This document shows positions 43,814 through 52,388 of a DNA stretch of 64,000 bases, one piece after another. The DNA is from Achromobacter spanius. GTDB taxonomy: Bacteria; Pseudomonadota; Gammaproteobacteria; Burkholderiales; Burkholderiaceae_B. Under the pieces are notes generated by a model, which made no database searches, was not told the origin of the DNA, and was given only the letters and a program-made list of their open reading frames with translations. The number at the start of each line of letters is the position of its first letter. Position 1 is the first letter of the stretch. The stretch is taken from positions 1,116,001 to 1,180,000 of the forward strand of contig NZ_CP034689.1 in assembly GCF_003994415.1 (NCBI RefSeq), written 5' to 3'. A program made the translations under genes and the position numbers.

Positions 43814-44719
43814 TCACGCGGGCGTATCAAGCGACGCAATGCGCGCGGCGCAGGCGGCGCGCAGCCGGTCGATCAGGTCGCGGTGCAGGGCCGACAACGG
43901 GTCCTGGTTGCGCACCATGATGCTGATCGGCACACGTAGCGCGGGTTCCAGGCGACGCAGGCTCATGCCGGGGCGCAGCATGGCCTGGGCAGTGATGGCG
44001 TCGACGATGGCATCGCCGCAGCCCGCGTCCACCAGCGCGCAAGCCACGTAATGCGTCTGCACCTGAATAGCCACTTGCGGCGCCAGGCCCTGCGCGTCCA
44101 GCGCCATCTGCAGCAGCGCGCCCGAGGCATCGCCCGCGTCCAGCACGATCAGCGTATCGCCCGTGGGGTCGGCCAGTTCAGACAGGCGCATCGCTCCGGT
44201 GGCGGGCCTGCGGCTCAGGTGCACCAGCTCGGTATGGCCCAGGCCCATGCGGGTCAGGCCGGGGTAGTCGTTGGTGTCGAAGGTAATGGCCAGGTCCAGT
44301 TCGCGCGTCAACAGGCCCTGCACCAGTTCCGCGCTGTGATGCGTGTGGATGTCGAACGTGATGCCGGGTTGCGCATCGCGGCTTTCGCGCACCACGTCGG
44401 GCAGCAAGCCCAGGCCCAGCGCGGGCGCGCAGCCTAGCCGCAGGTGCCCGTTTGGCCGGTCTCGCAGGCTGGCGACAAGCCGGCGCACGCTGTTCAGGTC
44501 CTGGTTCAGTCGCGCGACTTCGGGCGTCAGGATTTCGGCCTCGCGCGTGGCAACCAGGCGACCCTTCACGCGCTCAAACAGTTTGAAGCCGAGTTGGGTT
44601 TCGGCGTGCGCCAGCAGTTTGCTGGCGGCGGGCTGCGAGATATGCAGCGCGGCGGCGGCCTCGGTCAGGGATCCGGTACGGCGGATCGCTTCGAAAATCT
44701 CGATGTGGCGCAGGCGCAT
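43814..44719 (-). CDS. LysR-family transcriptional regulator, 301 aa
   Basis: MRLRHIEIFEAIRRTGSLTEAAAALHISQPAASKLLAHAETQLGFKLFER gives a textbook LysR helix-turn-helix, which fixes the start at 44719 although the frame is open much further. PDVVRESRDAQPGITFD and later residues form the effector domain. It is divergent from the gamma-glutamyltransferase gene with a 114-base gap, so it may control it. Confidence 0.9.
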   Translation of the reverse strand: MRLRHIEIFEAIRRTGSLTEAAAALHISQPAASKLLAHAETQLGFKLFERVKGRLVATREAEILTPEVARLNQDLNSVRRLVASLRDRPNGHLRLGCAPALGLGLLPDVVRESRDAQPGITFDIHTHHSAELVQGLLTRELDLAITFDTNDYPGLTRMGLGHTELVHLSRRPATGAMRLSELADPTGDTLIVLDAGDASGALLQMALDAQGLAPQVAIQVQTHYVACALVDAGCGDAIVDAITAQAMLRPGMSLRRLEPALRVPISIMVRNQDPLSALHRDLIDRLRAACAARIASLDTPA

Positions 44720-44833
44720 GTCAGGGCAGGGAATAGGGACCGGAACCGCGATTCTATGTCGGGTTGACGGCGCGGGACACCCGGGCCGATGATGAACGCC
44801 TGCCGGCATGCCGGCGCCACCTTGGAGTTGACC

Positions 44834-46591
44834 ATGCGCGCTTGCCGCCACGCCGCCGCCATTCTTTTTGCCACCACCCTGGCCGCCATGCCGGCTGCGT
44901 GGGCGCGTACCCCAGCGGCGGTTGAGGACCTCAACCCCGAGGCGGCCAGCGGCGCGCAAGCGCGCGAACTGGTCCGAGCGCCGAAATATATGATGGTGTC
45001 CGCCAACCCGCTGGCCACGCAGGCGGGCGACGACATGCTGCGCGCGGGCGGCTCGGTGGTGGATGCCGCCATTGCCACGCAGTTGGTATTGAATCTGGTT
45101 GAGCCGCAATCATCAGGCATTGGCGGGGGCGCATTTCTGGTGCTGTATTCGGCCAAGACCGGTCGCATCCAAACCTATGACAGCCGCGAAACCGCGCCGG
45201 CGGCAGCGCGCCCCGACCGCTTCCTGGGCGCGGATGGCAAGCCGCTGCCTTTCGCGCAGGCCGTGAACAACGGCATGGCGGTCGGCGTGCCGGGCTTGCT
45301 ACGCGGCCTGGAGTTGGCGCACAAGGAGGCGGGCGTGCTGCCCTGGGCCGACTTGTTCCAGCCCGCCATCCGGCTTGCCGAACAAGGCTTTGCCGTGTCG
45401 CCGCGCTTGCACACGCTGCTGGCGGGCAACAAGGCCCTGCCGAAGCAGGCGGCCGCCGCCGCGTATTTCTATGCATCGGACGGCTCGCCTTGGCCGGTGG
45501 GGCATGTGTTGAAGAACCCTGAGTTCGCGCGCACCTTGCGCGCCGTGGCCACGCGGGGCGCCGATGCGTTCTATCAAGGCGAGATCGCTCGCGACATCGT
45601 GGCGGCGGTGCATGGCCATGCCACGCCGGGTGACCTGAGCCTGGCGGACTTGGCCAACTATCGCGCCAAGACGCGCGACCCGGTGTGCGGCGCGTATCGC
45701 GGCTACCAACTGTGCGGCATGGCGCCGCCCAGTAGCGGCCCTATCGCCGTGTTGCAGATGCTGGGCGAGCTTGAACAGTATCCGATGTCGACGTATGCAC
45801 CGGGTTCGGTGCAGGCGGTGCATTACTTTTCTGAAGCTGGTCGGCTGGCGTTCGCTGACCGAGACTTCTATGTGGCGGATCCCGACTTCGTCGATGTGCC
45901 GGTACGCGCCTTGTTGAACCCGGCCTATCTGCGCGCGCGCGGTGCGTTGATCCAGCCGGATCGCAGCATGAAGGTTGCGCTGCCGGGCGACCCGGAAGGC
46001 AAGCTGCTGACGCTAGGGCGCGACAACGCGCTGGAGCTGCCGTCCACCAGCCATCTGGTGGCGGTGGACAAGCAAGGCAATGCGCTGTCCATGACGACCA
46101 CCATCGAAAGCGAATTCGGCAGCAAGATCTTCGTGCGCGGATTTTTGTTGAACAACGAAATGACGGACTTCTCTTCGTCGTTCAAGGACCCGGAAGGCAG
46201 GCTGGTGGCCAACCGCGTCGAGGCGGGCAAGCGGCCGCGCAGCTCGATGGCGCCGATCATCGTGCTGCGCGACGCCAAGCCCGTGATGCTGGTGGGCTCG
46301 CCGGGCGGCAGCGCCATCATCAATTACGTGGCCAAGACGATTGTGGGCGTACTGGATTGGGGCCTGGATATCCAGGCCGCGATTGCGCTGCCCAACATGG
46401 GCAGCCGCAACAAGGACACGGAACTGGAAAAGGGCACGCCGCTGGAAGCGCTGGCGCCCGCGCTGGAAGCCATGGGGCACCCGGTGCGCATCACCGAATT
46501 CCCCAGCGGCATCCATGGCATTGTGATCGACGCCAACGGCCTGCAAGGCGGGGTGGACCCGCGCCGTGAAGGCCTGGCCAAGGGCGGTTGA
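44834..46591 (+). CDS. ggt: Gamma-glutamyltransferase, 585 aa
   Basis: The start at 44834 has TTGGAG upstream and gives a signal peptide (ACRHAAAILFATTLAAMPAAWA). Family blocks are clear: GGSVVDAAIATQLVLNLVEPQSSGIGGGAFLVLY, then STSHLVAVDKQGNALSMTTTIES, where the Thr of the T-S-H motif is the autocatalytic cleavage site and nucleophile. MLVGSPGGSAIINYV lies near the C-terminus. It hydrolyses or transfers gamma-glutamyl groups from glutathione in the periplasm. The neighbouring APC permease (convergent) could take up released amino acids. Confidence 0.94.
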   Translation: MRACRHAAAILFATTLAAMPAAWARTPAAVEDLNPEAASGAQARELVRAPKYMMVSANPLATQAGDDMLRAGGSVVDAAIATQLVLNLVEPQSSGIGGGAFLVLYSAKTGRIQTYDSRETAPAAARPDRFLGADGKPLPFAQAVNNGMAVGVPGLLRGLELAHKEAGVLPWADLFQPAIRLAEQGFAVSPRLHTLLAGNKALPKQAAAAAYFYASDGSPWPVGHVLKNPEFARTLRAVATRGADAFYQGEIARDIVAAVHGHATPGDLSLADLANYRAKTRDPVCGAYRGYQLCGMAPPSSGPIAVLQMLGELEQYPMSTYAPGSVQAVHYFSEAGRLAFADRDFYVADPDFVDVPVRALLNPAYLRARGALIQPDRSMKVALPGDPEGKLLTLGRDNALELPSTSHLVAVDKQGNALSMTTTIESEFGSKIFVRGFLLNNEMTDFSSSFKDPEGRLVANRVEAGKRPRSSMAPIIVLRDAKPVMLVGSPGGSAIINYVAKTIVGVLDWGLDIQAAIALPNMGSRNKDTELEKGTPLEALAPALEAMGHPVRITEFPSGIHGIVIDANGLQGGVDPRREGLAKGG

Positions 46592-46600
46592 GGCGGCGTT

Positions 46601-48004
46601 TTATTCCAGCGCAGACGGGTCGATTTCCATGCGTGCTTCCTTGCGACGCGCCAGATAGGTCACGCCCCACATCACCACCCCAAGCAGCAACAGCCAACCC
46701 GCCACCTGATACTGGATCACGTCGCGCCCGGTCAGCGGCGTGACCAGGAACAGGCATGCCGCCGCGCCCAGCCACGGAATGATGCGGCTGATGCGGAAAT
46801 GTTCGTGCTTGACCTCGTCGCGACGCAGGACCAGCACCGCGACGTTGACGAAGGCGAACACGCCAAGCAGCAGCAGCGCCGTGGTGCCGCCCAGCGCGCG
46901 GATGGCTTCCGAATCAGCCAGGGCCACCAGGATGATCAGGCCAAACGCAAGCGCGGTGGTGAACAGGATGGCCGTCCAGGGCGTCTGGTTCTTGCGATGC
47001 ACATGCGCCAGGAACGACGGCAACACGCCTTGGCGCGACATGCCGTAAAGCAGGCGGCTGGCCATCATCATGTTGATCAGCGCGGAGTTGGCCACGGCAA
47101 ACATCGAGATCACGGGCATGATGTATTCCACCGGCAAGTCCGGGGCGGCGCGCTTGACCACCAGCACCAGCGGTGTCGAGCTTTTAGCCAATTCGCCCAC
47201 CGGCACCAGCGCCACCGCGCAGATCGACACCAGCACGTAGATCACGGCGGTGATGCCCAAGCCGGTCAGCATGACCTTGGGAAAGATGCGGCTGGGCTCG
47301 TGCGTTTCTTCGGCCATGTTGACCGAATCCTCAAAGCCCACCATGGCGAAGAACGCCAGCGCGGTGGCTGAGGTGACCGCCAGGAAGACGCTCTTGTCTT
47401 CGGGTGTGTCGAAGGCGATCACGCGCGAGAAATCCGCCTGCCCACCCGCCATGGCGTAGAAACCCAGCAGGATCACCATCAACAGGCCCGATAGTTCGAT
47501 CAGTGTCAGCACGACGTTTGCCTTGACGCTTTCGGCCGCGCCGCGCAGGTTCACCAACATGACCAGCAACATGAAGCCGAGTGCGCCGAAGGTGATCCAG
47601 GTTTTTTCTGCTTTGATGCCAAAGGCAGCGAACATGTTGGCGGCAAAGGCCTGCGAAGCCGTGGCGGCTGATGTCAGCCCCGAGCTCATGACGGTGAAGC
47701 AAACGATAAAGGTCAGGAAGTGCACGCCGAAGGCTTTGTGCACATAGAGCGCCGCGCCGGCGGCACGAGGGTACTTGGTGACAAGCTCGAGGTAAGACAG
47801 CGCGGTCAGCAAGGCCACCGCGAAAGCCACCAGAAAGGGCAACCACGCCGCGCCACCGACTTCAGCCGCCACCTGGCCGGTCAATGCATACACGCCTGTA
47901 CCAAGGATGTCGCCAACGATGAACAGCAACAATAGTTTGGCGCCCATCACGCGCTTGAGCGGCGCATTATCTGTGGACGCGGCGATCGTCTCGTTTGTGG
48001 CCAT
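46601..48004 (-). CDS. APC family amino acid permease, 467 aa
   Basis: This is a 12-segment transporter. The first segment carries the APC glycine motif LFIVGDILGTGVYALTG (residues about 26-42), and FFAMVGFEDSVNMAEETHEPSRIFPK (around 230-255) is the family loop signature. The charged tail ARRKEARMEIDPSALE ends the protein. It probably imports an amino acid by cation symport. It is convergent with ggt, 9 bases between the two stops. Confidence 0.92.
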   Translation of the reverse strand: MATNETIAASTDNAPLKRVMGAKLLLLFIVGDILGTGVYALTGQVAAEVGGAAWLPFLVAFAVALLTALSYLELVTKYPRAAGAALYVHKAFGVHFLTFIVCFTVMSSGLTSAATASQAFAANMFAAFGIKAEKTWITFGALGFMLLVMLVNLRGAAESVKANVVLTLIELSGLLMVILLGFYAMAGGQADFSRVIAFDTPEDKSVFLAVTSATALAFFAMVGFEDSVNMAEETHEPSRIFPKVMLTGLGITAVIYVLVSICAVALVPVGELAKSSTPLVLVVKRAAPDLPVEYIMPVISMFAVANSALINMMMASRLLYGMSRQGVLPSFLAHVHRKNQTPWTAILFTTALAFGLIILVALADSEAIRALGGTTALLLLGVFAFVNVAVLVLRRDEVKHEHFRISRIIPWLGAAACLFLVTPLTGRDVIQYQVAGWLLLLGVVMWGVTYLARRKEARMEIDPSALE

Positions 48005-48119
48005 ATTCTTTTCTCCTCTTTCTTGGACTTTGCGGGGGGAGGCGACCCGAAAAGTCTAAGGCGGGGAGGGTGTAGACAGTGCTACAACGGTGCAACGAAA
48101 TGTCTTAGTTGTTGGGATT

Positions 48120-48186
48120 CGTAGGATGGGTGCAGCGCGAGATTCAGGGCAGAAGAACCCCAGTGCAATTCGCGCGAAACCCATCA
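48120..48186 (+). repeat. Dispersed palindromic element, copy H
   Basis: CGTAGGATGGGTGCAGCGCG ... TCGCGCGAAACCCATCA, then AAGCAGCG. It is nearly identical to copy J, which is 226 bases away in the same orientation. Confidence 0.82.
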
Positions 48187-48258
48187 AGCAGCGTCGGAGT
48201 CTGGGGAAATTTGGCCACACGGTTGTGTGGCTGGATTAGCGCTGGTTCCAGTGCTGCA
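48187..48258. repeat. Linker between inverted elements H and I, with a hairpin
   Basis: It resembles the linker between elements B and C (3471-3515): both have TGTGGCTG-ATT, then a TTCC-GCTGC end before TGATGGG. A perfect 7-bp hairpin GCCACAC-GGTT-GTGTGGC lies at 48214-48231. Confidence 0.55.
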
Positions 48259-48325
48259 TGATGGGTTTCGCGCGAAAATTTTCGGGTTCCTTCTGCCCGT
48301 TTTCGCGCGCTGCACCCATCCTACG
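48259..48325 (-). repeat. Dispersed palindromic element, copy I
   Basis: TGATGGGTTTCGCGCGA ... CGCGCTGCACCCATCCTACG, inverted relative to copies H and J. The 410-base gap between the APC gene start and the CoA-transferase stop is mostly these three copies; no gene is supported. Confidence 0.82.
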
Positions 48326-48345
48326 ATTCATATCCGGTTGGGGTT

Positions 48346-48411
48346 CGTAGGATGGGTGCAGCGCGAGATTCAGGCCAGAAAGACTCAAGTGCAATTCGCG
48401 CGAAACCCATC
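48346..48411 (+). repeat. Dispersed palindromic element, copy J
   Basis: CGTAGGATGGGTGCAGCGCG ... CGCGCGAAACCCATC. It ends 3 bases before the TCA that is the complement of the CoA-transferase stop (48415-48417), so the element abuts the gene end rather than containing it. Confidence 0.82.
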
Positions 48412-48414
48412 GAT

Positions 48415-49527
48415 TCACGCCTTCAATTCTGGTGGCAGTTTCCGCAGGCTAGCCGGTGTGCGCGATAGCTTGATCGGCGAGCCTACGCCTTTGTATTCGC
48501 CTTGCTCCAGCACCATGCCGCGATGCTTCGTGTGCGGATGCGCCAAGGCTTGGTCCACCGTTTGCACGGCGGCGGCGGGGACGCCTGCGCGAAGCAGGCG
48601 GTCGGCCAGCGCCGACGCATTCTGACTCGCCAGCAAACTCGACAATTCATCGCGCAAGGCTTGCCGGTTTTGCAGACGATCGGCATTTGTCGCATAGCGC
48701 GCATCCGCCGCCAGCCCCGGCGCTTCAAGCACCTGCGTCATCAACGCAAACTGCCGGTTGTTGCCTACGGCAAGAAAAATCGGTCCGCTGGCGGTGGGCA
48801 GGGTTTCGTAAGGCGCAATGTTCGGGTGCGCGTTGCCGCTGCGCTTGGGCACCTTGCCGCTGTAAAAAAAGTTGGCGGCGTGCGGATGCAACAGCGACAG
48901 CGCGCAGTCGTACAGCGTGATGTCCAGGAATTGGCCCAGGCCGCTGCGATGGCGTTCGTTCAGCGCCAGCAACACGGCGACCGCGGCGTTCAGTCCGGTC
49001 ACCATGTCCACCACCGGCAGACCCACGCGCGTGGCCTCGCCGTCGGCTTCGCCATTCACGCTCATCAAGCCGCACATGGCTTGCGCGCAGGCGTCGTAGC
49101 CGGGCAGCCCGCCCAAGGGGCCATCCGCGCCAAAGCCGCTGACGCGGCAATGCACCAGCTTGGGAAAGGCCTGGCTCAGGCTGTCATAACCCAGGCCCCA
49201 CTTTTCCAACGTGCCGGGCTTGAAGTTTTCAACCAGCACGTCGGCGTCGGCCAGCAGATGGCGCAGCAGTTCCTGGCCCGCCGGTTGCGACAAGTCCAGC
49301 GTCATGCCTTCCTTGTTGCGGTTCACGCCGATGAAGTACGACGCCGTGTCGCCCAGGAAGGGCGGCCCCCAGCCTCGGGTTTCGTCGCCGCCCGGGGGCT
49401 CGATCTTCAGCACGTCGGCGCCGTGGTCGGCCAGTATCTGCGTGCAGTACGGGCCGCCCAGCACGCGCGACAGGTCGATCACTTTGCAGCCGGCCAGCGC
49501 GCCGGCGTTCGGAAGAGTAGGGGCCAT
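48415..49527 (-). CDS. CaiB/BaiF (family III) CoA-transferase, 370 aa
   Basis: LAGCKVIDLSRVLGGPYCTQILADHGADVLKIEPPGGDETRGWGPP is the family III start, and the candidate aspartyl nucleophile is in VGLPVVDMVTGLNAAVAVLLAL. It is the last gene of a leftward operon with an AidB-like dehydrogenase and a Bug receptor, with 12 bases from the Bug stop. Predicted role: CoA activation of the acid captured by that receptor. Slightly shorter than the other two family III proteins in the window but complete. Confidence 0.92.
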   Translation of the reverse strand: MAPTLPNAGALAGCKVIDLSRVLGGPYCTQILADHGADVLKIEPPGGDETRGWGPPFLGDTASYFIGVNRNKEGMTLDLSQPAGQELLRHLLADADVLVENFKPGTLEKWGLGYDSLSQAFPKLVHCRVSGFGADGPLGGLPGYDACAQAMCGLMSVNGEADGEATRVGLPVVDMVTGLNAAVAVLLALNERHRSGLGQFLDITLYDCALSLLHPHAANFFYSGKVPKRSGNAHPNIAPYETLPTASGPIFLAVGNNRQFALMTQVLEAPGLAADARYATNADRLQNRQALRDELSSLLASQNASALADRLLRAGVPAAAVQTVDQALAHPHTKHRGMVLEQGEYKGVGSPIKLSRTPASLRKLPPELKA

Positions 49528-49539
49528 GGAATCTCTGCT

Positions 49540-50523
49540 TCAGTCGATGGAAACGTTGGCGCTCTTGATGAGTTCGCGCCACTTGGGGACTTCGGCCTTG
49601 ATGAAGTCGGCCAGCCCTTGCGGCGTCTGGTCCTTGGCCGCCACGATGCCTTGCGAACGCAGCGCCTGCTCGACGGTGGGGTCCGACAACGCGGTCTTGA
49701 ACGCCTGGTTCAACGTGTCCACCACATCGGCCGGCGTGCCCTTGGGCGCGACGATGCCGAAGAAGACGCTGACGTCATAGCCCTTGAGGCCTTGCTCGGA
49801 CAAGGTGGGCAAATCCGGCAGCGCGTCCGATCGTTGCGCGCTGGCCAGGCCGATGGCGCGCAGCTTGCCGGCCTTGACGTGGGGCAAGGCCGTGAGGATG
49901 TCGGTGAACGACATGGACACCTGTCCGCCCAGCAGGTCATTCAGCGCGGGCCCCGTGCCCTTGTAGGGGATGTGCATGATGTCGGTGCCGGCCATCTTGT
50001 TGAACAGGATGCCTGCCAGGTGCGACGATGCGCCGTTGCCCGACGACGCGTAGCTGAGCTTGGTGGGATTCTTCTTGGCGTAGGCGATCAGCTCTTGCAC
50101 ATTGTTGACCGGCACCGACGGGTTCACCACCAGGATGTTGGGCAGATGGCCCAGGCGGATGATGGGTGCGAAGCTGGTTTCAGGGTTGTAGCCCTGGTTC
50201 TTGTACAGGCTGACGTTGATGGCCAGCGGGCCGGACGTACCGAACAGCAGCGTATAGCCGTCGGGCTTGGCCCCCGCCACGTATTCCGATCCGATGTTGC
50301 CGCCCGCGCCGCTGCGGTTTTCAACAATGACGTTCTGCTTGAGCGGCTCGCGCAGTTTCTCGGCCAGGCGGCGCGCCATGGCGTCGGTCGGCCCGCCGGG
50401 CGGGAACGGCACGACCAGCGTGATGGGGCGGGCGCTGGGAAAGGCGTCGGCGGCCAGCGCGGACGTGGCCGGCATGACGGCGGTAGCCGCGGCCATAAGC
50501 AAGGGGGCAATAAAGCGTTTCAT
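49540..50523 (-). CDS. Tripartite tricarboxylate transporter (Bug family) substrate-binding protein, 327 aa
   Basis: A Sec signal peptide (MKRFIAPLLMAAATAVMPATSALA) is followed by RPITLVVPFPPGGPTDAMARR. IMHIPYKGTGPALNDLLGGQVSMSF is the Bug landmark. It lies between an acyl-CoA dehydrogenase and a CoA-transferase, so uptake and activation of the same acid are likely linked. No membrane subunits are present in the window. Confidence 0.92.
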   Translation of the reverse strand: MKRFIAPLLMAAATAVMPATSALAADAFPSARPITLVVPFPPGGPTDAMARRLAEKLREPLKQNVIVENRSGAGGNIGSEYVAGAKPDGYTLLFGTSGPLAINVSLYKNQGYNPETSFAPIIRLGHLPNILVVNPSVPVNNVQELIAYAKKNPTKLSYASSGNGASSHLAGILFNKMAGTDIMHIPYKGTGPALNDLLGGQVSMSFTDILTALPHVKAGKLRAIGLASAQRSDALPDLPTLSEQGLKGYDVSVFFGIVAPKGTPADVVDTLNQAFKTALSDPTVEQALRSQGIVAAKDQTPQGLADFIKAEVPKWRELIKSANVSID

Positions 50524-50573
50524 GGTGGTGTCTCCTGTGGGGAAGGCGCGCCGGCTGTGCCGCCGGCGTCGGA

Positions 50574-52274
50574 TTACAGCGCGTACTGCAAGATGGCCTG
50601 GCAGGCCGCGCTTTCGTTGGGGGGAATGGCATAGGGGTCGCGCGGCGCCAGGCGGTGCAGCAGCACCTGGTCGGCCAGTTGCGCACGGCTTTCCAGCCCG
50701 GCGCCCGTGGCTTCCCAGCGCAGCGCGGCCATGGACACGGCGTGGTACAGCAACGATGCGGCCTGGCGGGCCAGTTCATCATGGTCGCCCGCCGCCGCGT
50801 GTTCGGCCAACGCAAAGCTCTTGGCCAGCGCCTCTGCTTGCAGTTCGGCCAGATCGGTCGGGCAGGGCACGCCCGCCGCCAGCAACTGGTCGATGTGCGC
50901 ACGCAGGGAGGGCAGCGAATTTTCTTTCTTGATGGCGCGCAGCACGTCCAGCGCTACGATGTTGCTGGTGCCTTCCCAGATGGATCCCAGATGTGCGTCG
51001 CGCACCAGGCGCGGCTCGGTCCATTCCTCGATATAGCCGCAGCCGCCGCGCACTTCCATCGCGTCGCCCGTTACCTTGCGGGCATCGCGGCAGGCGCGGA
51101 ACTTGATCAGCGGTGTCAGGATGCGGGCAAGCGCCGGGTCGGCCGTGCCCTGGTCGGCGTCCGCCAGCGCGCGCGCTGTCTGGAACATGACGCTGCGCGC
51201 CTGTTCGGCCCATACCGTCATCTTGACCAGCTGGCGCTGCATCAGCGGCATGTCGATCAGTCGCTTGCCGAAGGCGCGGCGGTGCTGCGACACGTAGATG
51301 GCTTCGGTCACCGCGCGGCGCATCAGCCCGGTCGCGCGCATGCCGTTGGACAGGCGCGAATTGTTGATCATGTCGGCCATCTGCTTGAAGCCGCGACCAC
51401 GTTCGCCCACCAGCCAGGCTACGGCCCCTTCCAGGCGAATCTCGCCGCTGGCCATCGAGCGCGTTCCCAGCTTGTCCTTTAAGCGCAGGATGCGGTAGTG
51501 GTTGTGGCTGCCATCGTCCAGGTCGCGCGGCAGCAAGAAGAGCGACACGCCCTTCAGGCCCGGCTGCGGCTCGCTGCGCGCCAACACCATGGCGAAGCCC
51601 GCGTCGGGGTTCGAGCAGAACCACTTGTCGCCATGGATGCGCCAGGTGCCGTCGGCCTGCGCTTCCGCGGTCACTTCCGTGGCGCTCACGTCCGAGCCCG
51701 CGCCCTGTTCCGTCATGAACATGGCGCCTTGGCGCAGCGCGTCGAAATCCTGGGTGGTGACTTGCGGCAGCACGCGCTCGACCAGCGCGGGGTCGCCGAA
51801 CTTGCGCAGCGTGCGCGCCAGCGAATCGGTCATGCTGACCGGGCAGCACAGGCCAAATTCGGCCTGCACGAAAAGGTGGCTAAGCGCGTACTTGGCGCTG
51901 GCCGGCATGGGTTCGGGCCAGCCCAGCACGCCGCCGCGATGCGACAGCGCGGCCAAGCCGAATTCGCTGTAGGCCAGCCGTTCAAGCTCGACATAGGCGG
52001 GATGTTTGTCGACGCGCGATTCGTCCGCGCCCGCGCGGCTGCGCACGGACAGGGTGGGCGGATGCTTGTCCGCCGTGGCGGCCAGTTCGTCCATCACACC
52101 GCCAGCCAAACCGCCCAGGCGTTCCAGGTGCGGCAGCAGATGCGTGTGCAGCGCGGCGGGCAGGTAACGCTGGCTTAGCGCGGCGGCATAAGGGTCCGCG
52201 CTGAATAGATTCAGGCCGCGTGAATCCGGAACGGGCGTGGCGGCGGGGGCAACGGGGCGGGCGGGGGCGTCCAT
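50574..52274 (-). CDS. AidB-like acyl-CoA dehydrogenase, 566 aa
   Basis: The start at 52274 (MDAPARPVAPAATPVPDSRG) is preferred; the open frame extends upstream without similarity. The long N-terminal part before the dehydrogenase core, MTEQGAGSDVSATEVTAEAQ, and RKVTGDAMEVRGGCGYIEEWTEPRLVRDAHLGSIWEGTSNIVALDVLRAI are characteristic of the AidB branch. AidB in E. coli binds DNA and is linked to alkylation response; most relatives have unknown substrates. It is the first gene of the operon and is divergent from a LysR gene. Confidence 0.92.
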   Translation of the reverse strand: MDAPARPVAPAATPVPDSRGLNLFSADPYAAALSQRYLPAALHTHLLPHLERLGGLAGGVMDELAATADKHPPTLSVRSRAGADESRVDKHPAYVELERLAYSEFGLAALSHRGGVLGWPEPMPASAKYALSHLFVQAEFGLCCPVSMTDSLARTLRKFGDPALVERVLPQVTTQDFDALRQGAMFMTEQGAGSDVSATEVTAEAQADGTWRIHGDKWFCSNPDAGFAMVLARSEPQPGLKGVSLFLLPRDLDDGSHNHYRILRLKDKLGTRSMASGEIRLEGAVAWLVGERGRGFKQMADMINNSRLSNGMRATGLMRRAVTEAIYVSQHRRAFGKRLIDMPLMQRQLVKMTVWAEQARSVMFQTARALADADQGTADPALARILTPLIKFRACRDARKVTGDAMEVRGGCGYIEEWTEPRLVRDAHLGSIWEGTSNIVALDVLRAIKKENSLPSLRAHIDQLLAAGVPCPTDLAELQAEALAKSFALAEHAAAGDHDELARQAASLLYHAVSMAALRWEATGAGLESRAQLADQVLLHRLAPRDPYAIPPNESAACQAILQYAL

Positions 52275-52320
52275 GGCGGCATCCTGCGGAAAACGGGGAA
52301 GATGGCCGATGTTGCGCGGG

Positions 52321-52332
52321 TAGATTAATCTA
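52321..52332. promoter_or_regulatory. 12-bp perfect palindrome in the LysR/AidB-like intergenic region
   Basis: TAGATTAATCTA lies in an A/T-rich gap of 114 bases between divergent starts, with related ATAGAT at about 52372. LysR proteins bind short A/T-rich dyads of this kind, so it is a plausible operator. Confidence 0.35.
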
Positions 52333-52388
52333 TGCAAATACCGATTTTGTGTAGAACAATCCATAAAAAATATAGATAGGGGGAGACC

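Noticed and set aside
44720..45109. Upstream extension of the LysR gene to 45109
   Set aside because: It would run across the start of ggt on the other strand and precede a textbook LysR N-terminus at 44719.
48502..50634. 710-codon open frame on the plus strand, antisense to the CoA-transferase and Bug genes
   Set aside because: Both minus-strand genes have clear family matches across their whole length; the antisense product is rich in Arg, His, Gln and Gly with no recognisable domain, as expected for a G/C-rich shadow frame.
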